NCBI RefSeq assembly: GCF_008329535.1
Contig: NZ_NPKR01000009.1
Span: forward strand, 306,604 to 370,603
From: Mycolicibacterium sp. P1-18
GTDB taxonomy: Bacteria; Actinomycetota; Actinomycetes; Mycobacteriales; Mycobacteriaceae
Direction of reading: 5' to 3'
DNA length: 64,000 nucleotides
The translations under genes were made by a program, and so were the position numbers. Below the pieces are notes generated by a model that saw only the letters and a list, made by a program, of their open reading frames with translations, was not told the origin of the DNA and did no database searches. This document shows, piece by piece, positions 45,741 to 53,559 of this stretch; positions within the stretch are counted from its first letter, which is position 1; each line of letters starts with the position of its first letter.

Positions 45741-46514
45741 ATGACGTCGGAACCCGCGCCGCAGTATCCCCAGATGGCGGCCGTGCGCGGCCGAACCGAA
45801 CCAGCGCCGCGACGCGTGCGCGGCCTGGTCGACGGGCAGGTGCTGTTCGACACCACGGCGGCCCGCTACGTCTGGGAGGTGCCGTACTACCCGCAGTACT
45901 ACATTCCGGTCGCGGATCTGGACCTCGACCTGCTGACCGACGAAAACCATTCTCAGCGACTGCAATTCGGACCGTCGAAGCTCTACTCGATCACGGGGAG
46001 CCAGGCCGGGGAACCGGCGGTGCGCATCTTCGACGCCGACGGCGACGGACCGGTGGCGGGATACGCGCGGGTCGAGTGGAACAGCGTGCAGTGGTTCGAG
46101 GAGGACGAGAGGATCGTCGGCCATCCCCGCAACCCGTACACCCGCGTCGACGCGGTGCGCTCTCACCGGCACGTCCGGGTAGAACTGGACGGCACCCTGC
46201 TCGCCGACACAAGCAGCCCAGTCCTCGTCTTCGAAACCGGTTTGCCGACAAGGTATTACGTCGACCGCACCGACGTGTCGTTCGAGAACCTGGTGCCCGG
46301 TGACACCGAGACGCTGTGCCCGTACAAGGGCACCACGTCGCAGTACTGGTCGGTGCGGGTGGGTGACGAGGTGCACCCGGACTTGGCGTGGACCTACGAC
46401 TATCCGCTGCCCGCGGTGTCGGCGATCGCCGGGCTGGTCGCCTTCTACGACGAGAAGGTCGACGTGGTGCTCGACGGCGTACCGCAGGCGCGCCCCAAGA
46501 CGCACTTCGGCTGA
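45741..46514 (+). CDS. Tandem DUF427-domain protein
   Basis: A 257-residue cytosolic protein containing two copies of the DUF427 fold. The first spans about residues 28-130 (VRGLVDGQVLFDTTAARYVWEVPYYPQYYIPVADL). The second spans about residues 140-250 (VRVELDGTLLADTSSPVLVFETGLPTRYYVDRTDV, then CPYKGTTSQYWSVRVG and WTYDYPLPAVSAIAGLVAFYDEKVDVVLDG). DUF427 domains are beta-tent folds of unknown function, common in actinobacteria. ATG 45741 follows GGTGGAGGC. It ends 5 bases from the convergent DUF732 gene. Confidence 0.9.
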   Translation: MTSEPAPQYPQMAAVRGRTEPAPRRVRGLVDGQVLFDTTAARYVWEVPYYPQYYIPVADLDLDLLTDENHSQRLQFGPSKLYSITGSQAGEPAVRIFDADGDGPVAGYARVEWNSVQWFEEDERIVGHPRNPYTRVDAVRSHRHVRVELDGTLLADTSSPVLVFETGLPTRYYVDRTDVSFENLVPGDTETLCPYKGTTSQYWSVRVGDEVHPDLAWTYDYPLPAVSAIAGLVAFYDEKVDVVLDGVPQARPKTHFG

Positions 46515-46519
46515 CGCGT

Positions 46520-46945
46520 CTACAGCCCCGGAATGCCGAGTCTGGACAGGCCAGGCAGGCCCATCTGAGCGCCCTGGCCGATCCAACTGCCGTTGGCCAG
46601 CGAGGCCATCAGTGAAGGGCAGTACATCGAGATGGCGATGCTGGTGAACAAGTTGGCCATTCCCGGTGACACGCCGTTGGTGCCACCCATCTGGGAGGCA
46701 ATCGAGGCGAAGTCGCCGCCCGGCTTGACGAGCATCGGGCAGATCGACTGCGCCATGCTCACCGCCATGTTGGGGTCGGCGACGGAGACCCCGGAATTCC
46801 TCAAGGCGGCGAGGAAGGTGTCGCTCACCGCGTCGGCCCGGGCCGTTGCCGGCGCGGCACTGGCGGCCACGACGATGCCTGCGGACAGGGCCATGGCGAT
46901 CGAAGCCTTCGCGGATACGTCGATCAAGCCGGTGATGACCGTCAT
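46520..46945 (-). CDS. DUF732 secreted protein with Gly/Leu-rich tail
   Basis: A 141-residue exported protein. A signal segment SIAMALSAGIVVAASAAPATA ends near ARADA. The DUF732 domain reads SDTFLAALRNSGVSVADPNMAVSMAQSICPML and continues to SIAISMYCPSLMASL; the two Cys probably form a disulfide. After that comes a hydrophobic tail QMGLPGLSRLGIPGL, unusual for the family. ATG 46945 is chosen. Upstream is a 299-base gap with direct repeats. Function is unknown, as for other DUF732 proteins. Confidence 0.82.
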   Translation of the reverse strand: MTVITGLIDVSAKASIAMALSAGIVVAASAAPATARADAVSDTFLAALRNSGVSVADPNMAVSMAQSICPMLVKPGGDFASIASQMGGTNGVSPGMANLFTSIAISMYCPSLMASLANGSWIGQGAQMGLPGLSRLGIPGL

Positions 46946-47244
46946 GGGTGCTCCCTAGGTTGATCACGAAACCGATTCACTGCTGTAACTTCTGGAACAC
47001 TGCTCTACTTCTGTAACATTTAGGGCACGACGCGGACACGGTTCAACCCCGGCGCGTTTCGCGAACGGGGTCCGCCCAAAGTCGGTGCGACACTGCCCGG
47101 CCCCCGGCACATTGGGTGGAATACGGCCAAACCACCTCGGATGCAACGACATTCGCCGCCCATGCATGTGAGCCGCGTCGCAGCCCCAATTCCGGTGGCC
47201 GCCCCGACACGGCGCACATTAGAAAACGATGAGAGGATTCGGGC
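46946..47244. other. Non-coding gap with direct repeats and a hairpin
   Basis: The 299 bases between the DUF732 gene and the next plus-strand frame hold a near-identical direct repeat, ACTTCTGGAACA (46988-46999) and ACTTCTGTAACA (47007-47018), 19 bases apart. There is also a hairpin ACCCCG...CGCG-TTT-CGCG...CGGGGT at 47046-47071. No gene is supported. The direct repeats are placed 43-73 bases upstream of the DUF732 start and could be activator half-sites. Confidence 0.45.
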
Positions 47245-47379
47245 GTGGACGACGACGCGGGAAGCGCACAGGCCACCAGCACGCTGCGGCGCGACCTGCA
47301 CGAGGCCCACCGCCTGATCGACGGCCTCCGCCAGCGGTACCCCACGGCCGTCACCGGCCGGTCGACGATCTTCAGCTGA
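47245..47379 (+). CDS. Possible 44-residue protein
   Basis: A short frame from GTG 47245 encodes 44 residues with an amphipathic, charged helix (STLRRDLHEAHRLIDGLRQRY) and ends in FS. A GAGAGGA ribosome-like site lies about 10 bases before it. No family is recognised, and such a frame could occur by chance in GC-rich DNA. It lies between the DUF732 gene and the third secreted paralog. Confidence 0.35.
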   Translation: MDDDAGSAQATSTLRRDLHEAHRLIDGLRQRYPTAVTGRSTIFS

Positions 47380-47490
47380 TCTCCACACCACCTCCAAGCT
47401 CCGGGGTACCGCTGGGCAGCACCATTCATCGAGTCACGAAGCACGACCAATCGGAAAGTCTCCGAAGTGACCCGAACGAAGGGAGCGGTC

Positions 47491-47802
47491 ATGCGTACCG
47501 CATCGATCATCACCGCCGCCGTCGCCGCAGCCGCCATCGGAACGCTTGCGCTGCCGCCCATCTCGGCCAACGCCGCGGACTCGGCGATCGTCACCATCGG
47601 GCAGCTCAAGGCCCAGGGCTTCAACGTGCAGGTCGACCGCATCGGCAGCGCCCCGCTGTCGCAGTGCGAGGTCACCGACGTCCGCAATCCGCAGGAGCGC
47701 AGCGAGTTCATCCGGGTCGACCGGTTCGGCGGCCGTGACCGCGTCGTCCCCATCGTGGTCGCCCGGACCGTCACGGTCTCGCTGGACTGTTCGTCGCGAT
47801 AA
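47491..47802 (+). CDS. Small secreted mycobacterial protein, paralog 3
   Basis: A 103-residue exported protein of the same family as those at 34817 and 35187. The signal peptide MRTASIITAAVAAAAIGTLAL ends near SANAAD. The mature part has IGQLKAQGFNVQVDRIGSAPL, then CEVTDVRNPQERSEF and VVARTVTVSLDCSSR, with the two conserved cysteines. ATG 47491 follows AAGGGAGCGGTC. It lies more than 12 kb from the other two, so it is a dispersed paralog. The LLM oxidoreductase gene follows after about 80 bases. Confidence 0.85.
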   Translation: MRTASIITAAVAAAAIGTLALPPISANAADSAIVTIGQLKAQGFNVQVDRIGSAPLSQCEVTDVRNPQERSEFIRVDRFGGRDRVVPIVVARTVTVSLDCSSR

Positions 47803-47881
47803 CCCGCGCGGCGGGAATGCGATGGCGCATTCTGACGTCGTTGGATGGGATTCCCATCGGCGGTCGAAAGAAGGAGCGCAC

Positions 47882-48739
47882 GTGCGCGTTGGAGTGGTCT
47901 TTCCCCAGACGGAACTCGGCGGAGACGCCGGCGCGGTCCGCGCCTACGGCCAGCGTGTCGAGGAGCTCGGGTACACCCACCTGCTGGCATACGACCACGT
48001 GGTGGGCGCCGACCCCGCCGTCCACACCGGCTGGAACGGACCGTACGACGTACGCACCACATTCCACGAGCCGCTCGTGATGTTCGGCTTCCTCGCCGGA
48101 ATCACGCAGACGCTCGAGCTCGTCACCGGCGTCGTCATCCTGCCGCAGCGCCAGACCGCGCTGGTGGCCAAGCAGGCCGCGGAGGTCGACCTGCTGAGCA
48201 ACGGACGCCTTCGGCTGGGCGTCGGAATCGGTTGGAACGCCGTCGAATACGAGACCCTCGGCCAGGACTTCGGCACCAGGGGCAAGCGGTCCGCCGAACA
48301 GATCGAGTTGCTCCGCCGGCTCTGGACCGAACCGTCGGTCACCTTCGACGGGACGTTCGACACGGTGACCGGTGCGGGACTGGCCCCGCTGCCGGTACAG
48401 CGCCCGATCCCCATCTGGATCGGCGCCGCATCAGCCGCCGGATACCGCCGAGCCGGGCGACTCGCCGACGGCTGGTTCCCGATGATGGCACCGGGCCCCG
48501 AACTCGACGAGGCCCTCGCCGAGATCGAGCGGGGCGCCACTGCCGCGGGTCGCGACCCGGCGTCGATCGGCATGGAGGCGCGGGTCAAGTGGACCGGCGA
48601 CGACGACGCCGTCGCCCGTCAGATCGAGGCGTGGGCGCAGGCCGGCGCGTCGCACCTCTCGGTGGACACGATGGCGGCCGGCCTGACCCACACCGACCAG
48701 CACCTCGACGTGCTGGCCCGCGTCGCCGCGGCGCTCTAG
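47882..48739 (+). CDS. LLM-class F420-type oxidoreductase
   Basis: A 285-residue luciferase-like TIM-barrel enzyme that probably uses coenzyme F420 (or flavin). VGVVFPQTELGGDAGAVRAYGQRVEELGYTHLLAYDHV, TGVVILPQRQTALVAKQAAEVDLLSNGRLRLGVGIGWNAVEYETLG and GAASAAGYRRAGRLADGWFP are the cofactor-binding segments of mycobacterial TIGR03619-type LLM enzymes. The substrate is unknown. The start is GTG 47882 with an AAGGAGCGCAC ribosome site. It is followed by the PBP lipoprotein gene after 51 bases. Confidence 0.92.
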   Translation: MRVGVVFPQTELGGDAGAVRAYGQRVEELGYTHLLAYDHVVGADPAVHTGWNGPYDVRTTFHEPLVMFGFLAGITQTLELVTGVVILPQRQTALVAKQAAEVDLLSNGRLRLGVGIGWNAVEYETLGQDFGTRGKRSAEQIELLRRLWTEPSVTFDGTFDTVTGAGLAPLPVQRPIPIWIGAASAAGYRRAGRLADGWFPMMAPGPELDEALAEIERGATAAGRDPASIGMEARVKWTGDDDAVARQIEAWAQAGASHLSVDTMAAGLTHTDQHLDVLARVAAAL

Positions 48740-48790
48740 CGAGCGCGGTTGAGCGCCGGCGACGGCACCCGCGGCTAGGCTCGGGGCGTC

Positions 48791-50572
48791 ATGACGAGAC
48801 GCTGCGTGCCGTGGATTCTGCTTTGCGCCCTCCTCTTCGGCTCGACGGGATGTTCGCTGTTCTCCAGCCCCGGCCCGCAGGACGCCCTGCGCGCGTTTGC
48901 CGATGCGCTCGGACGAAAGGACGCCCCCGCAGCCGGCGCGACCACCGACGACCAGGGCGCCGCGACGGCGGCGATCACCTCGATGCTGAACGGCATGGGC
49001 AAGGACGCCACGCTGACGGTCGGCGTCGCCCAGCCCGGTGACGACGACAAGACCGGGCGCCTGGCCTACTCGTGGTCGTTCGGCCCCAACAAGACCCTGA
49101 CCTACGACGCGACGGCGACCGCCACCCAGTCGGGTGACGACTGGCGGGTGCATTGGGAGCCGACGGTGCTCAACCCCAAACTGCGGCCCGGGATGACGTT
49201 CCAGTACAGCGACGACAAGAACTTCCTCACCCCGGTCACCGACCGGGACGGGCAACCGCTGTTGACGTGGCAGACCGTCGGCGTCGTCACCCTGACGCGC
49301 GAGCGCCTCGACTCCGCGGCCGCACTGGCCACCGTCCTGCGGCCGTTCGACGACACCATCACCGCGGAGTCGATCGCCGGACAGTTCGCCGGGAACACCG
49401 ACGACCGGGTGACCGTCGTCAAGCTGCGCCAGGACGACCTCGCCGCGGTGAGTGCCCAACTGGCCCAGATCGCCGGGGTGTCGGTGGCGGAGCAGGGCGC
49501 ACTGCTCACGGCCAACCGCGATCTCTCGTCACCGGCCCTCGACGGCTTGGCGGCGGTGTGGCAGAAGGCGATCGACGCGGCTGCGGGATGGTCGGTGACG
49601 CTGGTGGACGACAAGGGGCAACCGACCGAACAGCTCGCCTCGACGCCACCCGGTGACACCCCGCCGATCCGCACCACGCTCGACCTCAAACTGCAGTCGC
49701 TGGCCCAGCAGGCCGTCGCGAAGGAGGCCCGGCCGGCCGTGCTGGTGGCCCTGTCGCCCTCGACCGGCGGCATCCTGGCCGCGGCGCAGAACGCGGCGGC
49801 CAACGCCCAGGGCCCGATCGCCTTCTCGGGCGCGTATCCCCCGGGGTCGACGTTCAAGACCATCACCACCGCGGCGGCGCTTCAGGCCGGCCTTGCTACG
49901 CCCGACACCGCCGAGGCCTGTCCCGGCACGGTGACCGTCGAGAACCGCACCATTCCCAACGAGGACGAATTCGACCTCGGCACCGTGCCGTTGTCGACGG
50001 CGTTCGCGAAGTCCTGCAACACGACGATGGCCGCCCTGGCCGATCAATTGCCCGCCGACGCGCTGCCGAAGATGGCGCGGCTCTTCGGCATCGGCGTCGA
50101 CTACGTCGTCCCCGGCCTGACCACCATCACCGGCAGCGTGCCCAACGCCGACACACCGGCGCAGAAGGTGGAGAACGGAATCGGCCAGGGCACCGTCACG
50201 GTCAGCCCGTTCGGGTTGGCCGTCGCCGAGGCCAGCCTGGGGCACGGCTCGACCGTCACGCCCACCCTCGTCGTCGGCGAGACCACCACGGCCGACACGC
50301 CGTCGCAGCCCATTCCCGGTCCGGTCGCCGACGACCTGCGCGCGATGATGCTGCAGACGGTGTCCGACGGCACGGCCACCGCCCTTCAGGACGTGCCGGG
50401 GCTCGGCGGCAAGACGGGCACGGCCGAGTTCGGCGACAACACCCATTCGCACGGCTGGTTCGCCGGCATCACCGGTGACATCGCCTTCGCCACACTGGTC
50501 GTCGGCGGCGACACGTCGACTCCGGCCGTCGCGGTGTCCGGCGACTTCCTTCGTCCCGCCGTCGCGGGCTGA
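48791..50572 (+). CDS. Penicillin-binding lipoprotein (PBP-lipo, Rv2864c-like)
   Basis: A 593-residue class B PBP. The signal peptide ends in a lipobox FGSTGC (Cys21). Next is a MecA-N/NTF2-like domain (DALRAFADALGRKDAPAAGA), a dimerisation domain with LDLKLQSLAQQAVAKEARPAVLVAL, and the transpeptidase domain. The SxxK motif is Ser353-Thr-Phe-Lys356 in YPPGSTFKT, SxN is Ser408-Cys-Asn410 in KSCNTT, and KTG begins at Lys541 in GGKTGTAEFG. It cross-links peptidoglycan and binds beta-lactams, and resembles Rv2864c. The lipase gene follows after 4 bases, probably in the same transcript. Confidence 0.95.
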   Translation: MTRRCVPWILLCALLFGSTGCSLFSSPGPQDALRAFADALGRKDAPAAGATTDDQGAATAAITSMLNGMGKDATLTVGVAQPGDDDKTGRLAYSWSFGPNKTLTYDATATATQSGDDWRVHWEPTVLNPKLRPGMTFQYSDDKNFLTPVTDRDGQPLLTWQTVGVVTLTRERLDSAAALATVLRPFDDTITAESIAGQFAGNTDDRVTVVKLRQDDLAAVSAQLAQIAGVSVAEQGALLTANRDLSSPALDGLAAVWQKAIDAAAGWSVTLVDDKGQPTEQLASTPPGDTPPIRTTLDLKLQSLAQQAVAKEARPAVLVALSPSTGGILAAAQNAAANAQGPIAFSGAYPPGSTFKTITTAAALQAGLATPDTAEACPGTVTVENRTIPNEDEFDLGTVPLSTAFAKSCNTTMAALADQLPADALPKMARLFGIGVDYVVPGLTTITGSVPNADTPAQKVENGIGQGTVTVSPFGLAVAEASLGHGSTVTPTLVVGETTTADTPSQPIPGPVADDLRAMMLQTVSDGTATALQDVPGLGGKTGTAEFGDNTHSHGWFAGITGDIAFATLVVGGDTSTPAVAVSGDFLRPAVAG

Positions 50573-50576
50573 CCCC

Positions 50577-51824
50577 GTGGACACCTCGCCGTCGCGTCGT
50601 CGCGCGCTCTGGATCGGCGTCGTCGCCGTCGCCGCCGTTCTTGTTCTGACCGTGGCGATCTCACCCCTGGGCTTCGACGTCGTCGGCTCCGCATGGGGTT
50701 CGCGCGCCGACGAGAGGGACGACGATCCCGTCGCGATCGAGGGGGCCCGGCTGGGCGGTTCCGGCCCCGGCAGCCTCGTCACCGCGACGACGATGCCCAA
50801 GTTCGACACGGCCGCCCACCGCCCCGACGTGATGGCGGCGCGGGTGGTCTACCGATCCACCAACGGCGACACCGGCATTCAGACCACGGTCTCCGGCGCC
50901 GTCTTCACGCCCAACCGCACGCCACCACCGGGCGGCTGGCCGGTGATCGCCCTGGCCCACGGTACGACGGGACTCGACCAGGAGTGCGCGCCGTCGCTCA
51001 CCGGCGACCTGTGGGGACTGTCCCAACCGGTGCTCGGCTACCTCGACAACGGTTACGCGGTTGCGCTGCCGGACTACCAGGGCCTCGGCGAGGACGGCGG
51101 ACATCCGTACATGGACTCGAAGACCGCCGGGCTCAACGTGATCGACTCCGTCCGGGCCCTGCGAGCAGCCCTCCCCGGCGTCTCGAACCGGTGGCTGGCC
51201 TTCGGCGGGTCGCAGGGCGGCGGTGCGGCGTGGGCCGCCGACGAGCTGGCGTCGACGTATGCGCCGGAGCTCGATCTGGTGGGCGCCGTGGCCAATTCGC
51301 CCGCGGCCGATCTCGCCGGCGTGGTGGACAAGGCCCGGGACGGCACGCTGACCCCCGACCAGATGCCGCTGTTCCTGACCATCGTCGAGTCGGTCGCACG
51401 GGTGCACTCCGACGTCGACCGCGGCGACTTCCGGTCGAACGCCGCGGCCACCTACTGGGTGCCGCTGCTGTCGTGCAACGCGGAGACCAGCACCTACCGC
51501 GCCGCGCAGAAGAAGCGACTGAGCCCGGCCGACTTCGCGCCGCGGACGCCCGCCGCCGCCGACCGTCTCCGCGCCGTCCTCGCCGGCTGGGCGCTGCCGC
51601 ACGGCCCGCTGTCGGCGCCGCTGTCGGTCGAATACGGCGCCGCCGACACCTTCGTCGACGCCCGGTGGACCACCGACGCCATCGCCCGCCAGTGCGCGCT
51701 CGGCGGCGTCGTGCAATGGGACCTGCAGCCCGGCAAGGGACACGGCGACATCGACATCGCCAATCAATTCACCTGGCTCACCGACAGATTCGCGGGCAAG
51801 CCGGCGACCAATCAGTGCCCGTGA
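50577..51824 (+). CDS. Secreted lipase-family alpha/beta-hydrolase
   Basis: A 415-residue hydrolase of the secretory lipase (LIP) family. A basic N-terminus plus hydrophobic segment (LWIGVVAVAAVLVLTVAISP) anchors or exports it. Ser in FGGSQGGGAAWAADEL is the nucleophile, Asp in YGAADTFVDAR and His in GKGHGDIDIANQF complete the triad. LAHGTTGLDQECAPSL is the oxyanion-hole region. Substrates may be envelope glycolipids or triacylglycerol. GTG 50577 is 4 bases after the PBP stop. It converges on the SDR gene with a 9-base gap. Confidence 0.88.
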   Translation: MDTSPSRRRALWIGVVAVAAVLVLTVAISPLGFDVVGSAWGSRADERDDDPVAIEGARLGGSGPGSLVTATTMPKFDTAAHRPDVMAARVVYRSTNGDTGIQTTVSGAVFTPNRTPPPGGWPVIALAHGTTGLDQECAPSLTGDLWGLSQPVLGYLDNGYAVALPDYQGLGEDGGHPYMDSKTAGLNVIDSVRALRAALPGVSNRWLAFGGSQGGGAAWAADELASTYAPELDLVGAVANSPAADLAGVVDKARDGTLTPDQMPLFLTIVESVARVHSDVDRGDFRSNAAATYWVPLLSCNAETSTYRAAQKKRLSPADFAPRTPAAADRLRAVLAGWALPHGPLSAPLSVEYGAADTFVDARWTTDAIARQCALGGVVQWDLQPGKGHGDIDIANQFTWLTDRFAGKPATNQCP

Positions 51825-51833
51825 CGCCGGGCG

Positions 51834-52610
51834 TCACACCCAGGCGCCGCCGTCCACCCGCAAGATCGCACCGGTCACGTAGGATGCGCGATCGCTGAGC
51901 AACCACAGGGCCGCCTCGGCGATCTCCTCGGGCTGGGCCGCCCGCCGCAGCGGCGTCGACGCGTTGAGCCGGTCCACCACCCCGGGACTGGCCGCGTCCC
52001 ACTCCATGATCATCTCCGTCAGCGTCGACCCCGGAGCGATGGCATTCACCCGAATGCCCTCCGGACCGTAGGTGATCGCCGCCGACTCGGTCAGGCTGTT
52101 GACCGCGCGCTTCATGGCGCCGTAGGCCGGCAGTTCCGGGTTGCCCCTCAGGCTTCCGACACTGGAGGTGTTGACGATCGCACCGGTGCCCGCCGTCGCG
52201 CGGATCGCGGCGACCTGCGCCGCCATCGCGAGGTACACCCCCTTCAGGTTGACCTCGTACACCCGGTCGAAGTCGGCCTCCACGACCTCGTCGAGCGGAC
52301 CGGGCGGGGCAATCGTCGCGCCGTTGTTGAACGCGACGTCGAGCTTGCCGAACGCCGCCACGGTCGCGTCGACCGCGGCGCGGACACTCTGACCGTCGCC
52401 CAGGTCGCACACGGTGTACCGGGCCGACCCACCGGCGCCGGTGATGTCCTCGGTGACGGCCGCGAGCTGGCTCTCGGTGCGGGCGACCAGCATCACGTCG
52501 GCGCCCTCCCTGGCGAACAGTCGAGCTGCGGCCGCTCCGATGCCGCGGCCCGCGCCGCTGACGAAGGCGACCTTGTCGGCCAATGATCCGGTTCTCGATG
52601 CGGTGGTCAT
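51834..52610 (-). CDS. Short-chain dehydrogenase/reductase
   Basis: A 258-residue classical SDR. VSGAGRGIGAAAARLFAREGADVMLVART is the coenzyme motif, FNNGAT replaces the usual NNAG, and Ser150 with Tyr163 and Lys167 (PAYGAMKRAVNSL) complete the active site. The C-terminus TGAILRVDGGAWV is typical of the fabG-like group. It starts at ATG 52610. An XRE-type regulator gene diverges across 84 bases containing a perfect palindrome, so the SDR is the probable target of that regulator. Confidence 0.92.
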   Translation of the reverse strand: MTTASRTGSLADKVAFVSGAGRGIGAAAARLFAREGADVMLVARTESQLAAVTEDITGAGGSARYTVCDLGDGQSVRAAVDATVAAFGKLDVAFNNGATIAPPGPLDEVVEADFDRVYEVNLKGVYLAMAAQVAAIRATAGTGAIVNTSSVGSLRGNPELPAYGAMKRAVNSLTESAAITYGPEGIRVNAIAPGSTLTEMIMEWDAASPGVVDRLNASTPLRRAAQPEEIAEAALWLLSDRASYVTGAILRVDGGAWV

Positions 52611-52642
52611 GGCTCCACTCTGCGGATTCGGTGTGCCCGCAA

Positions 52643-52663
52643 CCAGGTACAGGCGGTACCTGG
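52643..52663. promoter_or_regulatory. Palindromic operator of the divergent SDR/XRE pair
   Basis: CCAGGTAC-AGGCG-GTACCTGG is a perfect 8-bp inverted repeat with a 5-base spacer, centred between the SDR start (52610) and the regulator start (52695). It is well suited to a dimeric XRE protein. Confidence 0.7.
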
Positions 52664-52694
52664 CTACGCCGGCGGTGCGGCGCACAATGGACAC

Positions 52695-53546
52695 GTGGAC
52701 TCCCAAGAGCTCGGCGCGTTCCTGCGCAGCCGCCGCGAACGGATCAACCCCGCCGACGTCGGCCTGCCCGCGGGTGCCAGGCGCCGCACGCCGGGGCTGC
52801 GCCGCGACGAGGTGGCGCAGCTGGCCTTCATCTCCACCGAGTACTACACCCGCCTCGAGCAGAACCGCTCCCCCCGCCCGTCCCGCGAGGTGCTGGCCGG
52901 GCTGGCCCGCGCACTGCGGCTCACCGACGCCGAGGCGGACCATCTGCATCGCCTGGCCGGCGTCGAGCCCGCCGCGGCACCCGGGCCGCCCCGCGTCGTG
53001 CGCCAGAGCATCCTCGACCTGCTGCAGCGCCTGCCCCACGCCGCCGCGATGGTCATCTCCGCGACCTACGAGGTGCTCGCGTGGAACGACCTGGCGTGCG
53101 CGCTGATGGAGGACTTCTCGGCGTTGTCCCGCCGCGACCGGAACCTGGCGCTCCGCGCCTTCCTCGGTCCGCATCCCAAGGGCCGACGGCTCTACGGCGT
53201 GTCCGACGCCGACGAGTTCGCCCGAACGTGTGCCCTGCAGCTGCGCGCCGCCGTGGCGCGTTACCCGCACGACCCCGAGACCGCCCAGCTGATCGACGAA
53301 TTGCACGGCGGCAGCGCCGAATTCGCGGCGCTCTGGGACGCTCACGACGTGGCCGCCAGGCCCAGCCCGTGCAAGACGTTCACCCATCCGACGGTGGGAC
53401 CCATCTCGGTCAACTGCGACGTCCTCGACGTCGCCGACCGCGACCAGCACGTCGTGATCTACACCGCCGATCCCGGCTCGCGGTCCGAGGAGGCGATGCG
53501 ACTGCTCTCGGTCGTCGGCACGCAGCGCATGGACGTGCCGGGCTGA
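52695..53546 (+). CDS. XRE-family regulator with MmyB-like ligand domain
   Basis: A 283-residue regulator. The N-terminal helix-turn-helix is LGAFLRSRRERINPADVGL followed by RTPGLRRDEVAQLAFISTEYYTRLEQNR, diagnostic for the MmyB-type XRE group. The C-terminal domain from about residue 105 (RQSILDLLQRLPHAAAMVISATYEVLAWNDLA) is the PAS-like ligand-binding domain that in MmyB relatives binds fatty acids. It diverges from an SDR and shares a palindromic operator, so it probably autoregulates and controls the SDR. GTG 52695 is the start; the glycosyltransferase gene follows 13 bases later. Confidence 0.92.
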   Translation: MDSQELGAFLRSRRERINPADVGLPAGARRRTPGLRRDEVAQLAFISTEYYTRLEQNRSPRPSREVLAGLARALRLTDAEADHLHRLAGVEPAAAPGPPRVVRQSILDLLQRLPHAAAMVISATYEVLAWNDLACALMEDFSALSRRDRNLALRAFLGPHPKGRRLYGVSDADEFARTCALQLRAAVARYPHDPETAQLIDELHGGSAEFAALWDAHDVAARPSPCKTFTHPTVGPISVNCDVLDVADRDQHVVIYTADPGSRSEEAMRLLSVVGTQRMDVPG

Positions 53547-53559
53547 GTATCGTCCCAGT

